A stretch of DNA of 64,000 nt from Gracilariopsis chorda (taxonomy: Eukaryota > Rhodophyta > Florideophyceae > Gracilariales > Gracilariaceae), in contig NBIV01000026.1 of assembly GCA_003194525.1 (NCBI GenBank), positions 248,001 through 312,000 on the forward strand. The letters run 5' to 3'. Under the pieces are notes generated by a model. It saw nothing but the letters and a program-made list of their open reading frames with translations, was not told the DNA's origin and ran no database searches. The translations under genes were made by a program, and so were the position numbers. The number at the start of each line of letters is the position of its first letter. Positions within the stretch are counted from its first letter, which is position 1. Shown piece by piece: positions 22,106 to 30,894 of this stretch.

Positions 22106-23011
22106 ATGATGGCGCATCTTTCTATTTCGATCATTGCCTTGCATGTGCTGCTGATCTTGCGTGCCGCTGAGTCTCAGGGCTGCTCTGGAAGCTCACCATG
22201 CCCGTTTGAAGCCAATCTCAACGCCAAGAGCCCGGCCACCACCTTCACTCGCGGTCGACTTGATTCCCGTATCAAGCCTGTGCCATGTGCATCCAACCTT
22301 AAATGCAAGAAGAACGAACTGCTCGACTGTGAAACCGTCGGCCTGATTGATTCCAATATCGGCTTTATCCCTGTAATCAGCACCCTCGACGCTGGAGGTG
22401 TCCTTGCATTGTTCAGCTCTTCAGTTGTGCCCGTCTCGACTCGATTTCTTTTTCTCGATAATGACCAGCCAAACCTTGGCGCGCTCTTCCGTCCGACTCA
22501 ATCTTTTATTGGAACGCCTGACAATGAACCTTTCCTCATATCATTGGTAAGAGCTCATATCACAAATGTACTCAACAGCATTTTTGGAAGCTATACTGAC
22601 TCCTTCTCTCAGATCTTAGCGCCGAAAGTGCGTCCGCCTGCGCAGTTAGAGCCGCCGCCTTACGTTTTCGCCTTTGACTTCACCCTATACAATCGTCCAG
22701 CCTTTGACAAGGTGCCACTTCGCACCATGCTGTACAGAAGAGGAACCTTTAAGGACGGTTCTTGCGAGCTCGAAAATACGTTCCGTCCTATCCCAGAGGA
22801 GTGGATTACGGAAGTGGATTCCGATGCATTCTTGGACGTGTTAGGAAGGGTTGTAATTGCCATCCCTATCGATATTCCGATTACCAGGCTCCGCGTCACT
22901 CTGGATACGGACGAAGAATGTGTAGGAGTAGTGTTTGCAAGCACAACTCCATGCTGCACTCTTAATGACGCCAAATTCAAAGATCCGGGCTGCAATAGGC
23001 GAAACGACTAA
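22106..23011 (+). CDS. Secreted protein of unknown function, cysteine-containing
   Basis: Not recognised. The open frame extends upstream to 21932, but the in-frame ATG at 22106 begins MMAHLSISIIALHVLLILRA, a good signal peptide, and is the likely start (301 residues; 22109 is an equivalent ATG). The mature part has paired cysteines (CSGSSPC; CASNLKCKKNELLDC), a central hydrophobic stretch (GFIPVISTLDAGGVLALFS), and a C-terminal region ending TTPCCTLNDAKFKDPGC. About ten cysteines suggest disulfides in an extracellular domain. Single exon; no membrane anchor after the signal. Confidence 0.65.
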   Translation: MMAHLSISIIALHVLLILRAAESQGCSGSSPCPFEANLNAKSPATTFTRGRLDSRIKPVPCASNLKCKKNELLDCETVGLIDSNIGFIPVISTLDAGGVLALFSSSVVPVSTRFLFLDNDQPNLGALFRPTQSFIGTPDNEPFLISLVRAHITNVLNSIFGSYTDSFSQILAPKVRPPAQLEPPPYVFAFDFTLYNRPAFDKVPLRTMLYRRGTFKDGSCELENTFRPIPEEWITEVDSDAFLDVLGRVVIAIPIDIPITRLRVTLDTDEECVGVVFASTTPCCTLNDAKFKDPGCNRRND

Positions 23012-24558
23012 TCTGATGGCATTCGTCTCGTAGAATCGTTCAACTCCGTGCTGTGAGTGCGATGCTACTTCATGAATTAGCTGAGAATATGATACAAGTG
23101 GCGTGAAGGGTGCATCAAGTAAATATGTTCTATGAAGATGCGGAGTGATGCATCTATCCTTGCGTCTAAAATCCACTGCTTTCCCAAGAGTTCGTCAACG
23201 ATACTGTCCCGTTCTTATGTTCGAGAGCACCTGCTCTCCCAACTGATGTGTGAAGACGATTAACCAACTTGTTTGAGTGAGTCGATGACTGGAAAGAAGG
23301 AGGGCGGGATGATTGTGCTCCGTATGTTGTGTGAGTGCGGCAGGCGTGCACTAGATGTTGCGATTTCTAATGAGGAGTGGGTGTTCGGAAGGTCGTGAGC
23401 CATTGCTGCTTACCAGAGTCTTCGGCGTTCCATTCGAAGCATATGCTTAAACGAAACGAGTTGGGTCCCTGAGGAATACTTTCGGTTTTGTATGAAAGGT
23501 ATTCTAAGGAGTGTGTCATAGTTTTATGACTCACGAGGTACAGAAAGGGATGTCGATTTTTGTTTCGATCTGTGACCACCATGGTCGGTAATGCAATAGC
23601 CCAGATGCACGGGAGGTATGGCAACGTCGTTGCTATGCTGAATTGAATTGTCACAGATATTGGTTCATTGCACGAGAGCAGATCTCATGTCCTCCGCGCG
23701 TTGGCCTTCACAATTCGATCAACGGAAGTTCACTAACCGTACCCAGAGCAAAGATTTCCCTTCCTTTCCCGGCAGCAGGTATACCTTCAACAGCGCAGGA
23801 TACGTCGGTGTTGCACATGCGCAGTTCGAATCGGAATCCAGGAGCTCACCTTGCATGTGCGCCGCGCGGGCCACCGGCGGGGATTCCCGCACTGAGCTCA
23901 AGGTGCACGCCAACGTCTGCTAGGAAATAACCCTTCGTACCAAGTGACCTAATCGCCCCTTGGTGGAGCGGTGCTGTTTAGCGATGGCTTTGTCCAATCA
24001 TGGCACGAGCATACAGAAGTGCTCCGCCATGGAGAAAGGTGCTCGATCTTCGTACCAACCACAGGATTTCGAGTGGAAATGGGTGACTAGCTCGCGAGGT
24101 GAAACAACTGATCAGATATGCATTTGGGTGCATTCTGGGCACGTCGTCTAGCAGGTTCCACAAAAGGTTGCAAGACGCGTGAGCAACAACGTTGCAAGAT
24201 GATGCACAGAGGCTCGCGGAAACTCGAGCAATATGCAGCGCGCTCCTCGCCACGCCCCATTGGCACCCGCCCGTCGATGTATATTTGCGCCGTAGATATT
24301 ACCCACAGGCACAACCACCCAATCACAACCGCCAAAGCAACAACCCTTCCATCCAGCGCACCAATCAAATCGCCGTCCGTCGAATGTCTTACAGACGGCA
24401 ATTACAGAGTCCGCAGCTCAGCCGCAAGTGCGCGCGAAGCGCCACGCCACTTCGCATTGCATCGCGCCCCCACCTCCGCGGCTCAAACGCGCGCGCCGTC
24501 AACTCGCGCCGCCCGCGAGCCCGTCTCGTCGCCGCCCTTCGCGCGCGCGCAGACCGCC
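23012..24558. other. Intergenic region, phosphate-translocator promoter side
   Basis: 1.5 kb without a supported gene. The translocator reading frame remains open upstream to 24118, but that stretch is compositionally biased (Arg/Ala/Pro) and has no domain. It is treated here as 5' UTR. Confidence 0.4.
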
Positions 24559-26148
24559 ATGCACCCCGTCTTCGTCCCGACCGCCCTTCCTTCGGCCCCT
24601 TCTTTCGCACTCCTGCCTCGCAGATGTGCTCGACTCCCTTCTGCCGTTCATCTGCGGAAACGCTTTCCTCGCGCTGCGGCGGTTGGCGCTGGTGCGGGCG
24701 CTAACCCGCCTTCAGAGCCCCGGAGACCGGGTGACAGTCGCTTTTCCAGCAACTCGTCGAATCGGCAAGGTGACCCTCTTTCAGAAGCGTCGCAAGCGTC
24801 TGAGGATGTAGCGAATGATTCGTCGCATGGTGATGATACCGATTCATCTACCGCAAGTCGATCAGGTCCAGATGTCAGCTCCTTTGCGCGTTTATCCCAA
24901 CCGGCGATAAGTATAGATCCCGTCAAGAATGTTCCCACATCTCTAATAGATGCATCCGGTGCCCTGCAGATTGATGATGGTTCTTTGGAAGCCGTCACTG
25001 TTTTACCGAGACGATTGGTCCGTCGCCGAAAGCGAACCGTCGATATAGAGTTTTTGAAGAGGCAGTTACGCGCGGGATTTGACTCTGGCGTTGGCGCTAC
25101 CATCGTCTTGATGCTCATGTTTGCATCATGGTACTGGGCCAACACGGCGTTCAATGTGTATAACAAACAGGTGTTGAAGGTCTTTCCTTATCCCCTCACG
25201 TGTACCGTTGTCCAATTTGCCGTGGCTGCACTTGTCATGGCCATGACGTGGATCACTAGAATGAAGAAACCCCCAAAGCTGAATTCTTTCCTGCTGAAGG
25301 CCGCTTTACCACTGGCTTGTTTGCATGCGGCGGGATTCTTGCTCACCAATATGTCGCTGGGAAAAGTGTCTGTTGCGTTCACGCATACGGTTAAGAGTAC
25401 TGAACCGTTTTTCTCCGTAGCGCTTACGCCGTCCATTCTGGGCGACGTACCCACTTGGGGGATTCTGGTGTCGTTGTTCCCGATTGTCGCGGGCGTTGGC
25501 CTCGCTTCCGCAGCAGATGTATCGTTCAACTGGATTGGATTTCTATCCGCGGTTGGAAGCAATTTGGCGCTGCAGAGTCGCAATGTTTTGTCCAAGCGAC
25601 TCATGGACGTGAACGACGGAAACGGAAATGGGAGGCTTAAGCCGAAGAAACCAATGACACGAGAAGAGGAGGATACCCTCATGTCGCTTGATAACATCAA
25701 CTTGTTCTCGACAATGTCTATTCTCGCTTTCTTCGTGCTGATACCTATATGCTTGCTATGGGAGGGCTTACCATTACTCGGCGCGGCGTCTTTTCAAGCG
25801 GCGGGTGTAAGTACTGGGCGATTGTATGTTATGCTTATCATGGGGGGCATCTGCAGATGTTTGGACGTGTTGATAAGCTATGTCATTCTGAAGCGAGTGA
25901 GTGCAGTGACTCACTCGGTTGGAAACTGTGTGAAGAGAGCTGTTGTTATTGTGGCTTCGGTGTTTGTGTTTAAGACGAAAATGACTATGCTGAGCATCAT
26001 CGGAACAACTATGGCTTTGACTGGAGTGTTGATATATTCTCTGATTGTGTCTGCATGCAAACAGAATTCGTTTGGGCCTGACTCTCCATTTTGCAAACCG
26101 ATTTATGAGATTGATGAACTGGAACTTACAGAAGGTGGCGGTATCTAG
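24559..26148 (+). CDS. Plastid phosphate translocator family (TPT/PPT/GPT-type antiporter)
   Basis: Plastid inner-envelope antiporter exchanging phosphate for phosphorylated C3, C5 or C6 sugars; the exact substrate cannot be read from the sequence. The chosen ATG (24559, MHPVFVPT) gives a 529-residue protein. It starts with an Arg/Ala-rich putative transit peptide having Phe near the N-terminus, then a Ser/Asp-rich linker of about 120 residues. The transporter core begins near residue 180 and contains SWYWANTAFNVYNKQVLKVFPYPLT split over the first membrane helix, TVKSTEPFFSVALTP, and QSRNVLSKR. These are hallmark motifs of the family, with eight to ten membrane segments. The KxxxR-type pair (NVLSKR) in the later helix fits phosphate binding. 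The final helices include ILKRVSAVTHSVGNCVKR. A start further 5' is possible because the frame stays open to 24118. Confidence 0.9.
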   Translation: MHPVFVPTALPSAPSFALLPRRCARLPSAVHLRKRFPRAAAVGAGAGANPPSEPRRPGDSRFSSNSSNRQGDPLSEASQASEDVANDSSHGDDTDSSTASRSGPDVSSFARLSQPAISIDPVKNVPTSLIDASGALQIDDGSLEAVTVLPRRLVRRRKRTVDIEFLKRQLRAGFDSGVGATIVLMLMFASWYWANTAFNVYNKQVLKVFPYPLTCTVVQFAVAALVMAMTWITRMKKPPKLNSFLLKAALPLACLHAAGFLLTNMSLGKVSVAFTHTVKSTEPFFSVALTPSILGDVPTWGILVSLFPIVAGVGLASAADVSFNWIGFLSAVGSNLALQSRNVLSKRLMDVNDGNGNGRLKPKKPMTREEEDTLMSLDNINLFSTMSILAFFVLIPICLLWEGLPLLGAASFQAAGVSTGRLYVMLIMGGICRCLDVLISYVILKRVSAVTHSVGNCVKRAVVIVASVFVFKTKMTMLSIIGTTMALTGVLIYSLIVSACKQNSFGPDSPFCKPIYEIDELELTEGGGI

Positions 26149-27094
26149 ACTCAGAAGTGGTTGGACATGCATACCCGTGGTACTCGGAGCGCGTGTGGAG
26201 AAGCTACGAAGGTAGCATCACACGCCTCATGTAATACAAAGGGTTCGTTTTTGAAGCTGTGCTGTTTCTGTTGTACGGGTCGTGGATGCACCTAGAGTTT
26301 ACTTTTGTACATATCCCATACTGGAGGCATGAGATATGCATTGCGTTTGAACGTGACCCCAAAGCGGTCGATGGTAGTAAGGTAGTGAGGGAACTGCGTT
26401 TGTTGCTAAACGGCTGGTATGAATGCATTCGCTGGGGATGAGGAAGGTCATGAGCTTGAGCTTCGCTTGAGTCCGAATGCGGTGATTTGGATGACCCAAT
26501 ATGTGCATGTGTTGTGAAGGTACTCTAGCGGAGATGTCTGGCACAACACGAGCTGTGGCGGCATCATGTAAAACACACATAGCACGCAGACGGACTAGAC
26601 GAGGCGAAATTGAGCAGCCATGGCTGACAGTCTACCTTCGTTGTACAAGAGTAGAGAGTGTAGATGGCGTGGAACAGCACAGTGATAAAAGTTATTCTAA
26701 ACGACGGTATTTGCAACACTGCTGTTGAACAACGGATAAATGGGTAGGCGAAAGTGGGATGCTGTCGGCGTGGATTGAAATCATTGATTGCAACACGCAT
26801 AAGTTTACTTGGGATGTTCAAAAACGAGCGGGGCCAGGTGCGTCAGCAAAGAGCGGCGATCTTTGCTGTTTGCTACAGTGCAGCATCGCGACAGCGGTAC
26901 AATGGTACTGTATACGTAAGCGGTACAAAATCTGCAAGCGGCGACGGTCGAGTTGCAGCGACGACGGTATGGTGCGCATGAGAAGATGACGAGAACGACA
27001 AGCACAATGGCGCATGAAGTGCACAAGGCGAGCCAAGAAGCGCGCGAAGATGCACGGCGGTGAAATAAGCTGAGAAGGATAAGGGCGGCGAGTG
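26149..27094. other. Intergenic region
   Basis: Between the 3' ends of the translocator and the DnaJ-zinc-finger gene, so it should hold two convergent 3' UTRs. Nothing gene-like found; ORFs are short and overlapping. Confidence 0.45.
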
Positions 27095-27454
27095 TCAATC
27101 TTCGAAATGGACGGGCGGAAGCGTACCGGGTTCGCAGCACTGCGGACAGCATACATTACCGCGACCCTGACAGACATGGCAGGTGCGCCAGTCTGTGGCA
27201 CCGTCTATCTTGATGAAGCCGAATGCATTACACAGGGAACAAGACAACATCTGTGCTCCGACGCAAAGCGCACATTCCTCGGAGGCGTCTGGCTGCGATG
27301 CCGCGCCTTCCGCTTCAGGGATCTGCGCGGCGCGCGATGAAGAGGAAGACGACGCGGACGCCGCAACGGCTGATCGGACACACACTGCTTTGCGAACGCT
27401 CGCAGCGCGCAACGGTAACGGCGAAGAAGTCACAAACGCTCCGCGGCGCAGCAT
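27095..27454 (-). CDS. DnaJ-type (BSD2-like) zinc-finger protein, probably plastid-targeted
   Basis: Small proteins of this type act as chaperones or thiol helpers in plastids (BSD2, LQY1, PSA2 in plants); the specific client is unknown here. The ATG at 27454 gives MLRRGAFVTSSPLPLRAASV, a basic, Ser/Ala-rich presequence of about 50 residues. The domain follows with four CxxC units: CALCVGAQ, CSLCNAFG, CHVCQGRG and CPQCCEPG, which is the two-zinc arrangement of the DnaJ cysteine-rich domain without a J domain. Length 119 residues. The frame stays open upstream through a 10-bp tandem repeat that I regard as 5' UTR. Head-to-head with the LSD1-like gene, 368 bp apart. Confidence 0.8.
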   Translation of the reverse strand: MLRRGAFVTSSPLPLRAASVRKAVCVRSAVAASASSSSSSRAAQIPEAEGAASQPDASEECALCVGAQMLSCSLCNAFGFIKIDGATDWRTCHVCQGRGNVCCPQCCEPGTLPPVHFED

Positions 27455-27468
27455 GACGGCGAAAGGCA

Positions 27469-27536
27469 GCGGCCACGAGCAGCCACGAGCAGCCACGAGC
27501 GGCCGCGAGCAGCCGCGAGCAGCCACAAGCAGTCAC
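27469..27536. repeat. 10-bp tandem repeat
   Basis: Consecutive decamers GCGGCCACGA, GCAGCCACGA, GCAGCCACGA, GCGGCCGCGA, GCAGCCGCGA, GCAGCCACAA and a partial eighth-nucleotide unit. Confidence 0.85.
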
Positions 27537-27752
27537 CCCTTCACCTCGCAACACATAGGAAGCGGAAGCACCTTGCCTAAACATGGAGCACGGGCAGTGT
27601 GCTGCAGCGACGTGTCCACGTTGATCCCGCGAGCGAGTGCATGCGTAGCTCGAAGCGCACTTTTTGCGCGCGTAAGCGTCGAAGAGCGTGTTGCACGCAA
27701 CGCCGTCCGAGCCCCTCGTCCGTGCCGTCGAGTCGCCGTTCGTCGCCTTCAA

Positions 27753-27759
27753 CCCCCCC

Positions 27760-27793
<34 letters not shown>
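27753..27793. repeat. Cytosine homopolymer tract in promoter/5' UTR
   Basis: Seven C, one T, then 33 uninterrupted C. Its exact length is likely uncertain in any assembly and polymorphic in the population. Confidence 0.85.
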
Positions 27794-27794
<1 letters not shown>

Positions 27795-27822
27795 TCAAAA
27801 CAATCCACGCGATCGCTCTTCC

Positions 27823-30800
27823 ATGTCGCCCGTAGCGTCGCCCACAGTTCCCACATCCGCCCCCGTCGCCCCCGTAGCCGACCCGCCTCCGCCACGCGTC
27901 ATCATCGTCGGCGCAGGTGTGGCCGGACTCGCCTGCGCGCAGGAGCTCGCCACCGCCTCCCCGAAACTCGACGTCATAGTGCTTGAGGCGCGTAACCGCG
28001 TCGGTGGTCGCGTCTTCACCCACTGGCTTAACTGCGATGAACGCATTCCTCCACCCCCGGATAGCCCGTCTCCCACCGCCGCTTCCAATCCCACCGAGAC
28101 TGATGACGCTTCTGCCCCTCCCGACAGTAGCGACCCCGCAGCTCAGGGTAACACACTGCACGCCCAGTGGGCCCCTAACATACACCTTAACCACGACGGT
28201 ACTCTGTCCTCCGTCTTCCCAACAACTTCCTCACCCACTACCGCACAGTTCAACGAACACCTCGCGTCTAACACTCCGTACAGGCATGCCTTCCTTGACC
28301 TCGTCAATGGCGTCGTCTCCGCCGATCGTTTCTCCCATGCGGGCAGTCCCCGTGTTAGCGTAGACATTGGTGCATCCATTTTGCATGGCTGCGCCGACGA
28401 GAACCAACTCGTCTTCAAACGCGCCATTCAAAGTCGAATTCGAGCTCCCATCGTTGCTGGCGGCGGCTTTTATGAAAGTACCGAGCACGCTTTATGGTTC
28501 GACCAGAACACCTCGAGGAGAATTCCAACAGAAATCATTGTCGAAATGCATAATATCTTCTTCATGGCCAGTCGTTATATGGCCGCTGTTGCCTCGCAAA
28601 GCGATGACGGTTGTGCCAATATGCAAACTGTTTTTGACTGCGGCCTCGATTATGTCATGCAACATCTTAACAATCGCACACTAACCCCCACTGAACTTGC
28701 TGTTCTCAAGAAGATTTGCGCTCGCAGTATTGGATACTGCTCTCCCATGTCGGTTATGGCTCTCATGCAAGCAAGTGCGGGCATGGAAACCACCAGCGTA
28801 AATTCTCATATTGGAATTCCCTACGAAGAGGATGATCCTCCCTTTCCTGGTGAAATCCCTTCCATGTTACCTGCCAGCATCAAGAGTCAGACCGGTCGTT
28901 ATCACAAGACACTCGTGGCCACCCAGCAAGTCCCTACCAACATGATAGCGAGCAAGAAAGGCGGTCCGGGAGATCGCATTGTCTTGGACGGTTACACACC
29001 CTTCTTGATAGATCGCCTGAAACAGGGTGTTAATATTCGTTTAAACCAGTCTGTGTGCGGTGTGTCAAAAGCGGTCAAGCCTCAATTAGATCCACCCATG
29101 TCCCTCGCCGAGCAGCACTCTTCTGTCCCGTCTAACAAACCTGCCAAACGAGCCAGATCGCACGCTCTATACGGTTGGGATACCGATCCAGAAGTTGCTC
29201 AACGAACTATTTTTGTTTCCACTAGAAGTGGAGAAGTGTACCAGGGCGACTTCGTCGTCATTGCCCTTCCCCTCGGCGTGCTACAAAGCGATCATGAAGA
29301 AAGCTCAGTATCCTTCTCCCCGTCCTTGTCGGACGAAAAATTGGATGCCATCCGAGGCATGGGCATGGGCGTTCACAACAAACTCATCATTCGTTTCCGC
29401 GAAGAGGACATCTTCTGGCCTCCCAAAGTTCCTCAGCTCAACTGCCTGGATCCTCGCTTCCAATTCTTCAACATGCATGTGTATGGAAAGACTGGTGTCA
29501 TCCTTGTGCAAGTGTTCTGTGAAAGTGGGTTTGCGCAGGGGTATTGGGGCCTTTCTGATGAGGGCGTTCTTGCTGAGGCACTGATGGTGCTCGGCGGAAT
29601 GTTCTGTTCTTCCTCTGAGAATGGAACGGTTGACTCGTCAACTAATGCGACGGAGGCCGGCATTCAAAGTGCAGCGAATTCTGCAACGGCTAAGCGACGA
29701 ATTGCGCGACTGCTGAACATTTGCGAGAATTGCCGGCGCCCCTTGGATGTAAACCCCTCCAATGCTGACGCGCCTGGAGAGGATCCCGTTGCGTGTCAGG
29801 CGTGCGGATTTGTTGTGCAAAAAGACGATCTTCAACAGGGATCGGATATGCGTCTAGACCCTATGTCAACACAGCGAGAAAAGAACGATATGGAAGAAGG
29901 AAAAGCAGCACCATCTGATGAGCCAATAATCTCCGACGATGGAATCGAACCATCGCCAAAACGCCTAACATGGCAAAATTTCCCGGCTCCTGTGGAATAC
30001 ATTGTCACAAGGTGGGATTCTGATCCATTCGCATTGGGGTCTTATTCTTTCATGCCTTGCGGCAGCGATTGGAATATGATCGACCAGGTGTGCGCTCCAG
30101 AACCGATCGGGTCTCCGCGGCCGTACCTCTTCTTTGCAGGAGAACACTGCAGTGACATCGGTTGGCAATGTGTCCATGGAGCATACGAAACTGGCATTCG
30201 TTCTGCAAAGCAAATAATGGCATGTATCCGAGGCGAGTCATTGGATGAGTCAGTGCAGATGGGGGTTAATCAACACGTTTCGGGAACTGACGCCCAACAT
30301 GTTAGAATTGGAGGTGCAACGGATTCCTTCTGGACACCAGAAAGAGAGAAAGCACTCACCAGAGCGTTGATAGGGTACTCTGATGTGTACGGCAACTTTG
30401 GCGACGTGATTGATGAAATATCATACGCTCTTCAATCTTTCAAGAAGGAACCGACTCTATTATCGAGAGACGAAATTCGAGAACTAGTCATGCAACGGAT
30501 AACCGAGAGGGTGGAGGAGCATGAACCGGAGGCTACAGCATTCATGAGATTCCATCGCGATGAAGAAAGACATCACGCCGAAATATTCCCTAAATCGTTC
30601 CATGAAGTTCACACGAGGCCTAGGTTAGTTGGTTTGAATGGGCTGAAACTCAAGGAGCGGTATGCAGAGGACATTATTCGCGAACTTCGTAGTTACGCGA
30701 AACCGGTGTTCGAGAACCAGATATCATACAGGGAAACACTGCGAAAGATCGCACTGATGATATACAAGAAGGATGGCGGACTCATGACGAAGCGATGCCT

Positions 30801-30894
30801 GTCCGAATATTTGCGGACGCAGGAATTCGGAACAGGTCCTCAAAAAGAGCTTTTCCTTGCGAAGTACCTACCCGAGATGCGAGGCAAACAGTGA
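27823..30894 (+). CDS. LSD1-type flavin amine oxidase without SWIRM, with zinc-ribbon-like insertion and C-terminal SANT-like domain
   Basis: Probable FAD-dependent lysine demethylase or amine oxidase acting on chromatin. The ATG at 27823 gives MSPVASPTVP; 1023 residues. The FAD-binding GAGVAG (30-35) lies only 29 residues from the start, so no SWIRM domain precedes it. VLEARNRVGGRVFT (53-66) follows. The lysine that contacts the flavin site is kept in GMGMGVHNKLIIRF, and the C-terminal FAD motif is YLFFAGEHCSDIGWQCVHGA (about 767). Between EALMVLGGMF and PAPVEYIVTRWDSDPFALGSY is a roughly 110-residue insert containing CENC-x20-CQAC (about 633-661). This is not at the Tower position of LSD1. 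After the oxidase, SFWTPEREKALTRALIGY (about 835) begins a SANT/Myb-like segment and an unrecognised 150-residue tail follows. The enzyme could prefer another amine substrate. Confidence 0.85.
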   Translation: MSPVASPTVPTSAPVAPVADPPPPRVIIVGAGVAGLACAQELATASPKLDVIVLEARNRVGGRVFTHWLNCDERIPPPPDSPSPTAASNPTETDDASAPPDSSDPAAQGNTLHAQWAPNIHLNHDGTLSSVFPTTSSPTTAQFNEHLASNTPYRHAFLDLVNGVVSADRFSHAGSPRVSVDIGASILHGCADENQLVFKRAIQSRIRAPIVAGGGFYESTEHALWFDQNTSRRIPTEIIVEMHNIFFMASRYMAAVASQSDDGCANMQTVFDCGLDYVMQHLNNRTLTPTELAVLKKICARSIGYCSPMSVMALMQASAGMETTSVNSHIGIPYEEDDPPFPGEIPSMLPASIKSQTGRYHKTLVATQQVPTNMIASKKGGPGDRIVLDGYTPFLIDRLKQGVNIRLNQSVCGVSKAVKPQLDPPMSLAEQHSSVPSNKPAKRARSHALYGWDTDPEVAQRTIFVSTRSGEVYQGDFVVIALPLGVLQSDHEESSVSFSPSLSDEKLDAIRGMGMGVHNKLIIRFREEDIFWPPKVPQLNCLDPRFQFFNMHVYGKTGVILVQVFCESGFAQGYWGLSDEGVLAEALMVLGGMFCSSSENGTVDSSTNATEAGIQSAANSATAKRRIARLLNICENCRRPLDVNPSNADAPGEDPVACQACGFVVQKDDLQQGSDMRLDPMSTQREKNDMEEGKAAPSDEPIISDDGIEPSPKRLTWQNFPAPVEYIVTRWDSDPFALGSYSFMPCGSDWNMIDQVCAPEPIGSPRPYLFFAGEHCSDIGWQCVHGAYETGIRSAKQIMACIRGESLDESVQMGVNQHVSGTDAQHVRIGGATDSFWTPEREKALTRALIGYSDVYGNFGDVIDEISYALQSFKKEPTLLSRDEIRELVMQRITERVEEHEPEATAFMRFHRDEERHHAEIFPKSFHEVHTRPRLVGLNGLKLKERYAEDIIRELRSYAKPVFENQISYRETLRKIALMIYKKDGGLMTKRCLSEYLRTQEFGTGPQKELFLAKYLPEMRGKQ

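Larger units (their letters stand above)
27455..27822. promoter_or_regulatory. Short bidirectional promoter, DnaJ-ZF / LSD1-like, with 10-bp repeats and a long C-tract
   Basis: 368 bp between two divergent ATGs. It holds about 6.8 copies of a 10-bp unit (GCAGCCACGA and variants) at 27469-27536 and a cytosine tract at 27753-27793 (7 C, one T, then 33 C) ending 29 bp before the LSD1-like ATG. No TATA box seen. Confidence 0.6.

Noticed and set aside
24118..24558. N-terminal extension of the phosphate translocator
   Set aside because: The frame is open, but it would give an extra 147 residues without domain character before a plausible transit peptide; treated as 5' UTR.
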